Positions 57,507 through 63,884 of a stretch of 63,884 nucleotides of DNA are shown here, piece after piece. Source of the DNA: CAZXSK01 sp964642855 (GTDB lineage: Bacteria > Planctomycetota > Phycisphaerae > SM23-33). The stretch covers positions 1 through 63,884 of the forward strand of contig CAZXSK010000016.1 of the NCBI GenBank assembly GCA_964642855.1, given 5' to 3'. The notes under the pieces are model-generated. The model saw nothing but the letters and a program-made list of their open reading frames with translations, was not told the DNA's origin and searched no databases. Position 1 is the first letter of the stretch. Each line of letters starts with the position of its first letter. A program made the translations under genes and the position numbers.

Positions 57507-59249
57507 ATGACATCCCCCCGCCCGTCCGCCGACCGTTGCCCCCGCCCGGTGCACCTGTTGCTGTCGGCCGTCGCGATCACCCTGGCCGGTTCCGCCTTCG
57601 CCCTGCCCGGCTGCGGCGTGCCCGACGCTTCCGAGCCGCAGGGCACCTACGAGCTGGACTTCTCGTTGCCCGAAGGCAGCCAGACGCGCAGCGTCGTATG
57701 CTTCCTGGTCGACGGGCTCAATCCGGAGATCTTCCAGGAGATGCTCGACGCCGGCCAGTTACCCGCCATCAAGAAGTACTTCGTCGACCGCGGGCTGTAC
57801 TGTCCCGCCGCCGTCGCCAACACCCCGTCGGTCACCCTCGCCAACGAAACGTCGGTCGTTACGGGGTTCTGGCCGGGGCATCACGGCGTAACGGGCATCA
57901 ACTGGTGGGACCGCAATACCCTCGTCTGGCGCAACTACGAGACCATCGCGCAGAAGAACACCCTCGCCGGCGACTACCTCAGCCCCACCCTCTACGAGCG
58001 ACTCCCCGACCGCACCACCGTCTCGATCTTCTACCAGGCCCATCGCGGGGCGACCAAGTTCGTCGAGAACTGGACCTCCGCCGGGCCGCCGTTCTTCTTC
58101 GGCTGGTACGAGTTCGTCGACCGGCTGACCCTCTCACGCTTCGACCTGGTGATGCACATCGCCCGAACCCGCCGCGAAATGCCCGCCTTCACCATGGTCT
58201 ACATGCTCGCCCCCGATTTCCGCGCCTACGCCGAGGGCGTCTCCTCCGATGCCTACCGACAGGCCATCCGTCACACCGATACCCAGCTCGGGCGCGTCCT
58301 GGCCGACATGGACCGCGATCGCCTGCTGGAGAAGGTCCACCTGGTCCTGCTCAGCGACCACAGCCTGATGGACGTCGACACCCACCTGCCCCTGGACAAT
58401 CTGCTGACAAGCTGGGGGCTCGACGTCGCCGACAAACGCCTGTGGGAGAAGACCCCCTTCGAAAAACGCCAGGATTACTACCGGCGGTTCAACTGCGTGC
58501 TCTACGGCAGCGGCGACCGCTACTGGGCGATCCAGCTTCGCAAGCCCCGCCGCGACGAGACCGGCCGGGTGACCGGCTACCACGCCTGGACCCGGCGCCC
58601 GTCCGTGGAAGACCTGAAGAACTACCCCATCTGCCCGGACATGCGCGAGCGGTTCGGCCGCGATGCCAACGCCCCGGCAACCGGCGACCTGCTGGAAGCG
58701 ATGATCTGGCAGAAGGGCGTCGACGCGATCGCCTACGCCACCGGTGAAAACCGCGTGCGGGTTCGAAGGCATCGAGGCGAGATCGAGTTCCATCAGCCCG
58801 ACGGGCCCGGAGGCAGGATCGCGGTCACCCACGTCGACGGCAGCGACCCGCTGGGCTGGAAGACCGCCGTCCCGGCCGATGTCCTCGACGGAAAGCGATC
58901 CCTGACGCCCGACGAGTGGCTCGACGCGACGGCCGGGACGCAATTTCCCGACCTTCCGCCCCAGATCGTGGCGTACTTCCGTGCCCGTCGGGCGGGAGAC
59001 ATCGCCGTGTTCGCAGCGCCCGGGTGGGATTTTGGAACCAAGAACCGCGCCGGTCACGGCGGGCTTCGCCCGCTGGACCTTCACGTCCCGCTGATCGTCG
59101 CCGGCCCCGGCGTGCCCCGGGGCACCCTCAAGACCGCCCGCACCGTCGACGTGGTGCCCACTGTGCTGGAGTTGCTCGGCCGGCCGATCCCCGACGGGCT
59201 CGACGGCCGGAGTCTGCTCGGGCGCGCGAAGCGGGATCGCCCGGAGTAG
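57507..59249 (+). CDS. Type I phosphodiesterase/nucleotide pyrophosphatase-family lipoprotein
   Basis: 580 aa. Signal sequence with ALPGC (Cys36) lipobox. Alkaline-phosphatase-superfamily motifs: VVCFLVDGLNPEIFQEML (metal Asp), VANTPSVTLANETSVVTGFWPGHHGV (nucleophile Thr and Asn), LLSDHSLMDVDTHLPL (Asp-His), and a later GTKNRAGHGGLRPLDLHVPLIVAGPGV with the final metal His. Acts on phosphodiesters outside the inner membrane. AGGAGAG precedes the ATG. Convergent with the SGNH gene. Confidence 0.88.
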   Translation: MTSPRPSADRCPRPVHLLLSAVAITLAGSAFALPGCGVPDASEPQGTYELDFSLPEGSQTRSVVCFLVDGLNPEIFQEMLDAGQLPAIKKYFVDRGLYCPAAVANTPSVTLANETSVVTGFWPGHHGVTGINWWDRNTLVWRNYETIAQKNTLAGDYLSPTLYERLPDRTTVSIFYQAHRGATKFVENWTSAGPPFFFGWYEFVDRLTLSRFDLVMHIARTRREMPAFTMVYMLAPDFRAYAEGVSSDAYRQAIRHTDTQLGRVLADMDRDRLLEKVHLVLLSDHSLMDVDTHLPLDNLLTSWGLDVADKRLWEKTPFEKRQDYYRRFNCVLYGSGDRYWAIQLRKPRRDETGRVTGYHAWTRRPSVEDLKNYPICPDMRERFGRDANAPATGDLLEAMIWQKGVDAIAYATGENRVRVRRHRGEIEFHQPDGPGGRIAVTHVDGSDPLGWKTAVPADVLDGKRSLTPDEWLDATAGTQFPDLPPQIVAYFRARRAGDIAVFAAPGWDFGTKNRAGHGGLRPLDLHVPLIVAGPGVPRGTLKTARTVDVVPTVLELLGRPIPDGLDGRSLLGRAKRDRPE

Positions 59250-59292
59250 CCCCCGCCCCCCGGATGGATTCAGCCCCCGCCGGTCGGAAGGT

Positions 59293-60297
59293 CTACGAGC
59301 ACCCGCACGGGAAGAACTGCTGCATGACCGCCCGCGAGAACTGCTCGCCCATGATCTCGTACCCGTCACCGTTGGGGTGCAGGTCGTCGGGCATGTACTC
59401 GCCGGCGAGGTCGTCACCGAACAGCGTCCGCCCGTCGAAGTAGTGCACATTCGCGTCGCCGGCGTCGCGAAGCAGCGAGACGGCCTTCTCCAGCTCCCGC
59501 CGCATGTCCCGGATGCTCAACCCGCCCCCGCCGGGCTCGTTCTCGCGCGGCGGGGAAATGATCGGGCTGATCACCAGGATCGGGATCTGCGGGTGCTTCT
59601 CGCGGAGGATGCGCACCATGCCGATGGCCGCCGGCCCGAATGTTCTGCCCCCCAGGTTCGGGCCGCCGTAGACATTGATGCCCAGCTTCAGCGAGATGAT
59701 GTCGGCGGGAAGGTCGCGGATGGTCGTCGCCAGCAGGGGCTCGATCTGACATTCCCCGCCGAAGCCCAGGCAGGTGAGGTTCAGCCCGTGCCTGCGGGCG
59801 ACAATCGCCGGCCAGGTTCGCGCAGGCGAGTGCGCCTCGCCGCAATGGGTAATGCTGCTGCCGTAGGTCACCCATCGCGGGCGTGGGTCGTCGACCGCGC
59901 CGGCTGCGGCGCCCAGGGGAACCAGCACCCCGTCGACGCGGCAGGGCCTGCGCTGCGGCAACCAGAGTTCGACCACCTTCTGTCCTGCGGGCAGGTCGTC
60001 GAAGACCACGCGCGTCTCGCCGGCCGGCTGGCGGACCGAGCCCACCAGCTCGCCGTCGACGGTGACGTCGAACACGCGCTGCTCGTCGTGCTGCTGCACG
60101 TCCAGGCCGATCGCGTCGGCATCGGTCGCCAGCCTCAGACGCGTTCCCGCCTGGGCGTAAGCGTGGAAGATCAGCCGCTCCGACCAGTACAGCGGCAGGA
60201 TATCTTCCCGCAGACGGAAGGGCTGAACCCATCCGTCGCCGGTGCGAAAGCTTACGGCGCCCTGGAAGAACTCGGGCGTCGGTTCGATGCGTTTCAT
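59293..60297 (-). CDS. SGNH/GDSL-family hydrolase with N-terminal beta domain
   Basis: 334 aa. Residues 1-140 form a beta-rich domain (FRTGDGWVQPFRLREDI, FDVTVDGELVGSV, VVELWLPQRRPCRVDGV) as in SGNH_hydro_N. The esterase part begins WVTYGSSITHCGEA (block I Ser), then GFGGECQIEPL, LKLGINVYGG (block III Asn) and MPDDLHPNGDGYEIMG (block V Asp-His). Probably a carbohydrate esterase or lipase-like enzyme. No signal peptide. ATG lies two bases after the proC stop, so they are coupled. Confidence 0.85.
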   Translation of the reverse strand: MKRIEPTPEFFQGAVSFRTGDGWVQPFRLREDILPLYWSERLIFHAYAQAGTRLRLATDADAIGLDVQQHDEQRVFDVTVDGELVGSVRQPAGETRVVFDDLPAGQKVVELWLPQRRPCRVDGVLVPLGAAAGAVDDPRPRWVTYGSSITHCGEAHSPARTWPAIVARRHGLNLTCLGFGGECQIEPLLATTIRDLPADIISLKLGINVYGGPNLGGRTFGPAAIGMVRILREKHPQIPILVISPIISPPRENEPGGGGLSIRDMRRELEKAVSLLRDAGDANVHYFDGRTLFGDDLAGEYMPDDLHPNGDGYEIMGEQFSRAVMQQFFPCGCS

Positions 60298-60299
60298 GC

Positions 60300-61103
60300 T
60301 CACTGGGCAAGCTCCCGGCTTCGTTGAGCGGCGGCGCGGACGGCGGCGATCAGCAGGTCCTTCGCGCCTTGCCGGTCCAGCGTTTCCAGTGCCCGTTGGG
60401 TGGTGCCCCCGGGGCTGGTGACTTTCTCCCGCAGGGTGGCGGCGTCTTCCCCGGTTTCCAGGAGCATCCTGCCGGCGCCGTGGCAGGTGGCCGCGGCCAG
60501 TTCGGCGGCTGTCTCCGGCTCCAGGCCTTCGGCCACGCCGGCGGCGATCATTGCTTCGGCGAGGTAGAAGAAGTACGCCGGCCCGCTGCCGCTGACGGCC
60601 GTGACGGCGTCCATCTGCGACTCGCTCACGCGAACGCATCGGCCCGAGGCGCCCAGGAGCTGCTCGGCTGCGTCGAGGTCGGCGTCGGTTGCGCGGGGTC
60701 CGGCGCACAGGGCGCTGACGCCCGCCCCCACGAGCATCGGCGTGTTGGGCATGACGCGCACAATCCGCCCGCGCCCGCCGAGCAGGCCGTCGAGCTTCGA
60801 TGTCGGCGTGCCCGCCGCGATGGAGATCACCCGCGCGTCGTCAGCGAGGGCATCGACCAGGCCCGCCAGCGCGTCGGCCATCTTCTGGGGCTTGACGGCC
60901 AGCAGGACCGTCGCCAGCCCGGCCGGGTCGCGGTTGTCGTCGACGGACCTTGCCCCCAGCAGCGCGAACAGCTCGCGCCGCTCGGGCGACGGGTCGGAGA
61001 CCACCACGTCGCGGGCGCGGAGGGCGCCCGCTTCGATCGCCCCGCGGACGATCGCCTCGGCCATGTTCCCGCCCCCGATGACGCCCAGCTTCTGTGTGCT
61101 CAT
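60300..61103 (-). CDS. proC: Pyrroline-5-carboxylate reductase
   Basis: 267 aa, last step of proline synthesis. LGVIGGGNMAEAIVRGAI (NADPH-binding), LLAVKPQKM, VISIAAGTPTSKLDGLLG, VRVMPNTPMLVGAGVSAL, and the signature AVSGSGPAYFFYLAEAMIAAGV with TSPGGTTQRALETL. GGAGGTGCG precedes the ATG. Followed directly by the SGNH gene. Confidence 0.96.
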   Translation of the reverse strand: MSTQKLGVIGGGNMAEAIVRGAIEAGALRARDVVVSDPSPERRELFALLGARSVDDNRDPAGLATVLLAVKPQKMADALAGLVDALADDARVISIAAGTPTSKLDGLLGGRGRIVRVMPNTPMLVGAGVSALCAGPRATDADLDAAEQLLGASGRCVRVSESQMDAVTAVSGSGPAYFFYLAEAMIAAGVAEGLEPETAAELAAATCHGAGRMLLETGEDAATLREKVTSPGGTTQRALETLDRQGAKDLLIAAVRAAAQRSRELAQ

Positions 61104-61230
61104 GATCGCACCTCCGATGTCAGTCTTGGGTGAGTCCGGCGGAAAGGGTATCGCATCCGGCCGGCAAGAGATATCGAAAACCGCGCCGCGATCAGGCCCC
61201 CCGCGGCGTGCGATGGATGCGGCGGGACGC

Positions 61231-61920
61231 TCAGCCCGGCCGGGTGGGGTCGGGCAGGCCCAGCGGCAGGCAGCAGTAGCGCGCGAACCGCCACGCTGCT
61301 TCGTCGAGGTACTCCAGCGGGTAGTCTTCGCCGAGGCCCATGTCGTAGAGGATCAGCTCCTTGCCCATGACGGTGTACTGCAGCTGCGACCAGAGCAGTT
61401 GCACCCAGAAGGCGACGTCGGCGTCGGAGGCGTCGGGGCGGATCCTTGCGACGACTTCCGGCAGCAGCTCCTGGACGCCGGCGAAACACTGCAGCAGCAT
61501 GCCGCGGGCCTGGTCGTCGCCTTCGACGATCACCCGCTTGTACAGGCCCGTGACGTACTCCGTCCGCTGCGGGCCGTGGCACTCGCCCAGAAACGAGCGG
61601 ATCGCGTCGCGGAGTGCGTCGGCGACGGCCTGGCGGTCGTCGTAGTCGATCGTCCGGAAGACCTCGAAGTGTTCTTCGAGGCGTGCGGTATCCACGATGT
61701 AGTGACGGATCGTCTCGAGGTAGAGGTTCTTCTTGCTGCCGAAGTGGTACATGATCGACGAGAGCCCCGCGCCGGAAACCTTGGCGATCTGCCGGAGGTT
61801 GGCGCCGGCGTAGCCCTTTTCTGCGAAAAGCTTCCCGGCCGCGTCGAGGACGGCCTTTCGAGTGGCGCGTCCCTGCACGTTGGTTCCGCGCTGGGCTGGT
61901 TGGGTAGATTCCTCGGCCAT
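61231..61920 (-). CDS. TetR/AcrR-family transcriptional regulator
   Basis: 229 aa. N-terminal HTH: RATRKAVLDAAGKLFAEKGYAGANLRQIAKVSGAGLSSIMYHFGSKKNLYLETI (about residues 18-70). The C-terminal part resembles TetR_C_like domains acting as ligand pockets. GGGAG precedes the ATG. Divergent from the PEP-CTERM gene, with repeated GAACGTTC-like sites between them. Confidence 0.9.
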   Translation of the reverse strand: MAEESTQPAQRGTNVQGRATRKAVLDAAGKLFAEKGYAGANLRQIAKVSGAGLSSIMYHFGSKKNLYLETIRHYIVDTARLEEHFEVFRTIDYDDRQAVADALRDAIRSFLGECHGPQRTEYVTGLYKRVIVEGDDQARGMLLQCFAGVQELLPEVVARIRPDASDADVAFWVQLLWSQLQYTVMGKELILYDMGLGEDYPLEYLDEAAWRFARYCCLPLGLPDPTRPG

Positions 61921-62030
61921 GTTGCTCCCGCAAGCGATCCCCCAATGCCGGGCCTATCGTACCGGGTCGGTAACGGTTCGTCACCCCCGAAATCGTGCAA
62001 AGCAGGGGCGGGAAATGCCCCTTTTGCACC

Positions 62031-62059
62031 TTGACGGATTCAGCGGCTGGGCGTATGCT
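62031..62059 (+). promoter_or_regulatory. Predicted promoter of the PEP-CTERM gene
   Basis: TTGACG (62031-62036), 17-base spacer, TATGCT (62054-62059). Confidence 0.6.
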
Positions 62060-62063
62060 GACT

Positions 62064-62093
62064 GAACGTTCGTTCCAGTTCTAACGTTTGTTC
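62064..62093. promoter_or_regulatory. Candidate TetR operators over the PEP-CTERM transcription start
   Basis: Direct repeats AACGTTCGTTC (62065-62075) and AACGTTTGTTC (62083-62093), 18 bases apart; the first includes palindrome GAACGTTC (62064-62071). They begin five bases after the -10 box, where a bound repressor would block initiation. Confidence 0.55.
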
Positions 62094-62171
62094 TAATTAT
62101 GCCGGTCGTGCTCAGATCGGCCTGGCGTACTTCGTAACGCATATGGGTGCTCGACGCCCGGGAGGAAACAG

Positions 62172-62822
62172 ATGAATCGCTCGATGTCGTGTGTCGCTGT
62201 ACTGCTGTTCGTGGGAATCTCCGCGGGGGTCGCCTCGGCCGATACGATGCTCACCGGCCCGGTCGACGGCATGTCGTACTATTACTACTACGTCCAGGAT
62301 GGGGTGACCAAAACCACCACCGCCGCCGGCGAGCCGGTCCTGGACGGCCTGGCTACCTATCCCTGGTACAAGGAACGCAAAGTGCCCCTCTTTGAATTCG
62401 CCATGGACGCCAGCCTCTACGGGCAGAGCGATCTGTCGGCCACCTTCCACGTATACGTCACCGAAGCCGGAGACGACTGCGAAGGCGACGGCGTGGTCCT
62501 GGGCTACTACGAGGGCGACGGCGTGCTGGAATACCACGGCGGGTCGGGGACCTCACTGGGCACGGTCGACCCGACGATCACCGGCTGGCGGGCGCTGGAT
62601 GTCTCGGCTGCGGTGCAGGCCGCTGCCGACGCTGGATGGTCGCACGTGGGCCTCTCGCTCTACCCGGACGACTGGTACAGCGGGAACGATTCAATCCACG
62701 TCGCCGCCTCGGAGAACACCGACTTTGCGCCGTACATCCAGGTCGTCCCCGAGCCGGCTTCGATGACCCTCATGCTTCTGGGCACGGCTGCAGTGGCGCT
62801 TCGCAGACGCCGCGCCGCCTGA
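62172..62822 (+). CDS. PEP-CTERM-anchored secreted protein
   Basis: 216 aa. Signal peptide MNRSMSCVAVLLFVGISAGVASA, then a beta-rich domain that looks like DNRLRE/TGF-propeptide-type planctomycete surface modules (DLSATFHVYVTEAGDD, TGWRALDVSAAVQAAADAG). The C-terminus is VPEPASMTLMLLG, hydrophobic, then RRRR, a sorting signal for exosortase (about 192-216). GGGAGGAAAC precedes the ATG. No exosortase gene is in the window. Likely controlled by the divergent TetR protein. Confidence 0.88.
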   Translation: MNRSMSCVAVLLFVGISAGVASADTMLTGPVDGMSYYYYYVQDGVTKTTTAAGEPVLDGLATYPWYKERKVPLFEFAMDASLYGQSDLSATFHVYVTEAGDDCEGDGVVLGYYEGDGVLEYHGGSGTSLGTVDPTITGWRALDVSAAVQAAADAGWSHVGLSLYPDDWYSGNDSIHVAASENTDFAPYIQVVPEPASMTLMLLGTAAVALRRRRAA

Positions 62823-62850
62823 CGAGCCGTTTTGTAATGCGTAGGACTGT

Positions 62851-62878
62851 GCAGGCCGGGCCAACCCGCCCGGCCTGC
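62851..62878 (+). terminator. Perfect 10-bp hairpin after the PEP-CTERM gene
   Basis: GCAGGCCGGG (62851-62860) and CCCGGCCTGC (62869-62878) around an eight-base loop. No T-run, so it may act as a pause or stability element instead. Confidence 0.55.
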
Positions 62879-63020
62879 GCCAGGCCCCGAAACGTCATCA
62901 GCAACAGCCGTCCGCTGGTCCCCCCGTCGGAGTCATCTTCTGCCCCTTCCCAGTCGTCCCCGCCTGTCTTGTCCGTCCGGAGGAACGAGCAGACTCAGCC
63001 GTTACCTCTCCCACAAGAAG

Positions 63021-63051
63021 TTGTTCCGTATTCCGGCTGTCGTGGTATCAT
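63021..63051 (+). promoter_or_regulatory. Possible promoter of the GT2 gene
   Basis: TTGTTC (63021-63026) and TATCAT (63046-63051) with a 19-base spacer, or TTCCGT with 16; about 33 bases before the ATG. Confidence 0.35.
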
Positions 63052-63084
63052 GCATGCTTCGCGGGAACATCAGGAGTGGGTGAT

Positions 63085-63884
63085 ATGGCTGAAGGATTGT
63101 TGCTGTCGATCGTAGCCCCGGCGTACAACGAGGTCGAGAACATCGACGCCTTTGTCGATGAGTGCCTCCAGGCCGGGCGGGAAACCGGGGGGCGTTTCGA
63201 GATCCTCGTCGCCGACGACGCCAGCACCGACGGGACGCGCGAGCGTCTCCGCCGTCGCATGGCGGAGGTGCCCGAGCTGCGCGTCCTGGAGATGGTCGAG
63301 AACTCCGGCCAGTCGGCCGCCCTGGAGGCCTGCCTCCGCGCCGCGGCGGGGCGGTACATCGCCACCCTCGACGCCGACCTGCAGAACGACCCGGCCGACA
63401 TTCCAAGGCTCGTGAAGATCCTCCAGTCCGGGGCGGCAGACTACATCAACGGCTGGCGGAAGAACCGCCAGGACGCCGGCTGGCGGCTGCTGGTCAGCAA
63501 GTACGGCAACGCCTTCCGCAACTGGGTCACGCGGGAGAGCATTCACGACTCCGGCTGCGGGCTGAAAGTCTTCCGTCGCGAGTGCATCGAGCGGGTCAAG
63601 CTGTTCAACGGCAGCCATCGGTTTTTCGTTTCGCTGGTGCGCATGGAGGGCTGGCGGATCCGCGAGGAGGTCGTCAACCACCGGCCTCGGACGGCGGGGG
63701 TGGCGAAGTACGGCTTCTTCGACCGGTTTTTCAAGGTCCTGCGCGACGCGTTCGCCGTCCGCTGGATGCAGAACCACGTGGTGACCTGGAAGAGCAGGGA
63801 GGTCCTCCGGACCGACGAAGCCGGCGGGCATGTCTCACCAGCCGATGCCGAGGCCGGCGAATCCGGCGAATCCGGGGCGTACGA
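63085..63884 (+). CDS. Glycosyltransferase family 2 (DPM1/GtrB-like), cut by window end
   Basis: 266 residues visible. LLSIVAPAYNEVENIDAFVDECL opens the GT-A fold; VADDAS and TLDADLQNDP (DxD) bind nucleotide sugar and metal; HDSGCGLKVFRREC and YGFFDRFFKVLRD resemble polyprenyl-phosphate mannosyl/glucosyl transferases. No membrane helices appear in the visible part. AGGAGTGGG precedes the ATG. The end is beyond the window; the last residues are a Glu-Ser-Gly repeat. Confidence 0.9.
   Translation, partial: MAEGLLLSIVAPAYNEVENIDAFVDECLQAGRETGGRFEILVADDASTDGTRERLRRRMAEVPELRVLEMVENSGQSAALEACLRAAAGRYIATLDADLQNDPADIPRLVKILQSGAADYINGWRKNRQDAGWRLLVSKYGNAFRNWVTRESIHDSGCGLKVFRRECIERVKLFNGSHRFFVSLVRMEGWRIREEVVNHRPRTAGVAKYGFFDRFFKVLRDAFAVRWMQNHVVTWKSREVLRTDEAGGHVSPADAEAGESGESGAY

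Noticed and set aside
63840..63876. GGCGAATCC short tandem repeat at the window end
   Set aside because: Only two to three units, encoding a Glu-Ser-Gly tail of the glycosyltransferase; ordinary low-complexity coding sequence.
1..63884. CRISPR array, rRNA, integrase or prophage
   Set aside because: No regularly spaced repeats, rRNA signatures, integrase, or phage structural genes were found on reading both strands.

Overview
The window is GC-rich, gene-dense chromosomal DNA that looks like a Planctomycetota genome, most probably of the Phycisphaerae type. That is an inference from the gene families present: a pseudopilin with an FxxxH-type C-terminus beside an AraC/XylR regulator and a FAD_oxidored enzyme, a DUF1571 protein, a PEP-CTERM protein, propeller and HEAT-repeat secreted proteins, and outer-membrane assembly genes (BamD-like, LptE-like). 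No rRNA, phage, transposase or CRISPR array is visible. One 100-N scaffold gap (21289-21388) is flanked by an identical 55-bp segment, which points to a short-read or metagenome assembly.

Layout. 1-9353: aspartate-semialdehyde dehydrogenase (cut by the window edge), a CAT-anticodon tRNA, a 53-aa membrane protein, an ArsR regulator, holA and a lipoprotein on the plus strand. A minus-strand operon thiS - small membrane protein - thiG - membrane protein - dinG follows, then pgi. 9425-21163: an XylR-like regulator divergent from a pseudopilin, a FAD oxidoreductase, a DUF389 protein, a lysine-rich secreted protein, an in-frame M48 protease/SDR fusion and a 992-aa secreted propeller-like protein. 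21519-29139: a coupled plus-strand run of VWA protein, O-methyltransferase-like protein, lipoprotein, Nudix hydrolase and EEP hydrolase, then an S24/LexA-like repressor and an HD-domain protein. 29227-34410: HEAT/propeller protein, heparinase-like enzyme, CNNM/CBS transporter-like protein. 34716-45018: recO, a leaderless small gene, bamD-lptE, ftsH, folP, cdaA, cdaR/YbbR, zinc-ribbon proteins and proA. 45043-54870: aspS, a C_GCAxxG_C_C protein, corA, a CBS protein, a flavoprotein/SDR pair and an HTH-REC response regulator. 54961-63884: an NAD-dependent epimerase-like SDR, DUF1571 protein, alkaline-phosphatase-superfamily phosphodiesterase, SGNH hydrolase, proC, TetR regulator, PEP-CTERM protein and a GT2 glycosyltransferase cut by the window end.

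How the genes fit together. Most are housekeeping: amino-acid synthesis (asd, proA, proC), replication/repair (holA, recO, dinG), cofactors (thiS, thiG, folP), proteostasis (ftsH), envelope assembly (bamD, lptE), second messenger (cdaA/cdaR), and translation (aspS, tRNA). The accessory part is surface and polysaccharide oriented. Many start regions carry recognisable TTGxxx-N16-18-TAnnnT promoters. In at least five genes the -10 box lies only 6-8 bases before the start codon, implying leaderless mRNAs.

The points most worth a second look are a diadenylate cyclase whose DGA motif reads DMG in an ftsH-folP-cdaA-cdaR locus lacking glmM, the M48-SDR fusion, the S24-HD module with a palindromic operator at its start, and a promoter-terminator pair enclosing about 165 bases without a convincing gene.
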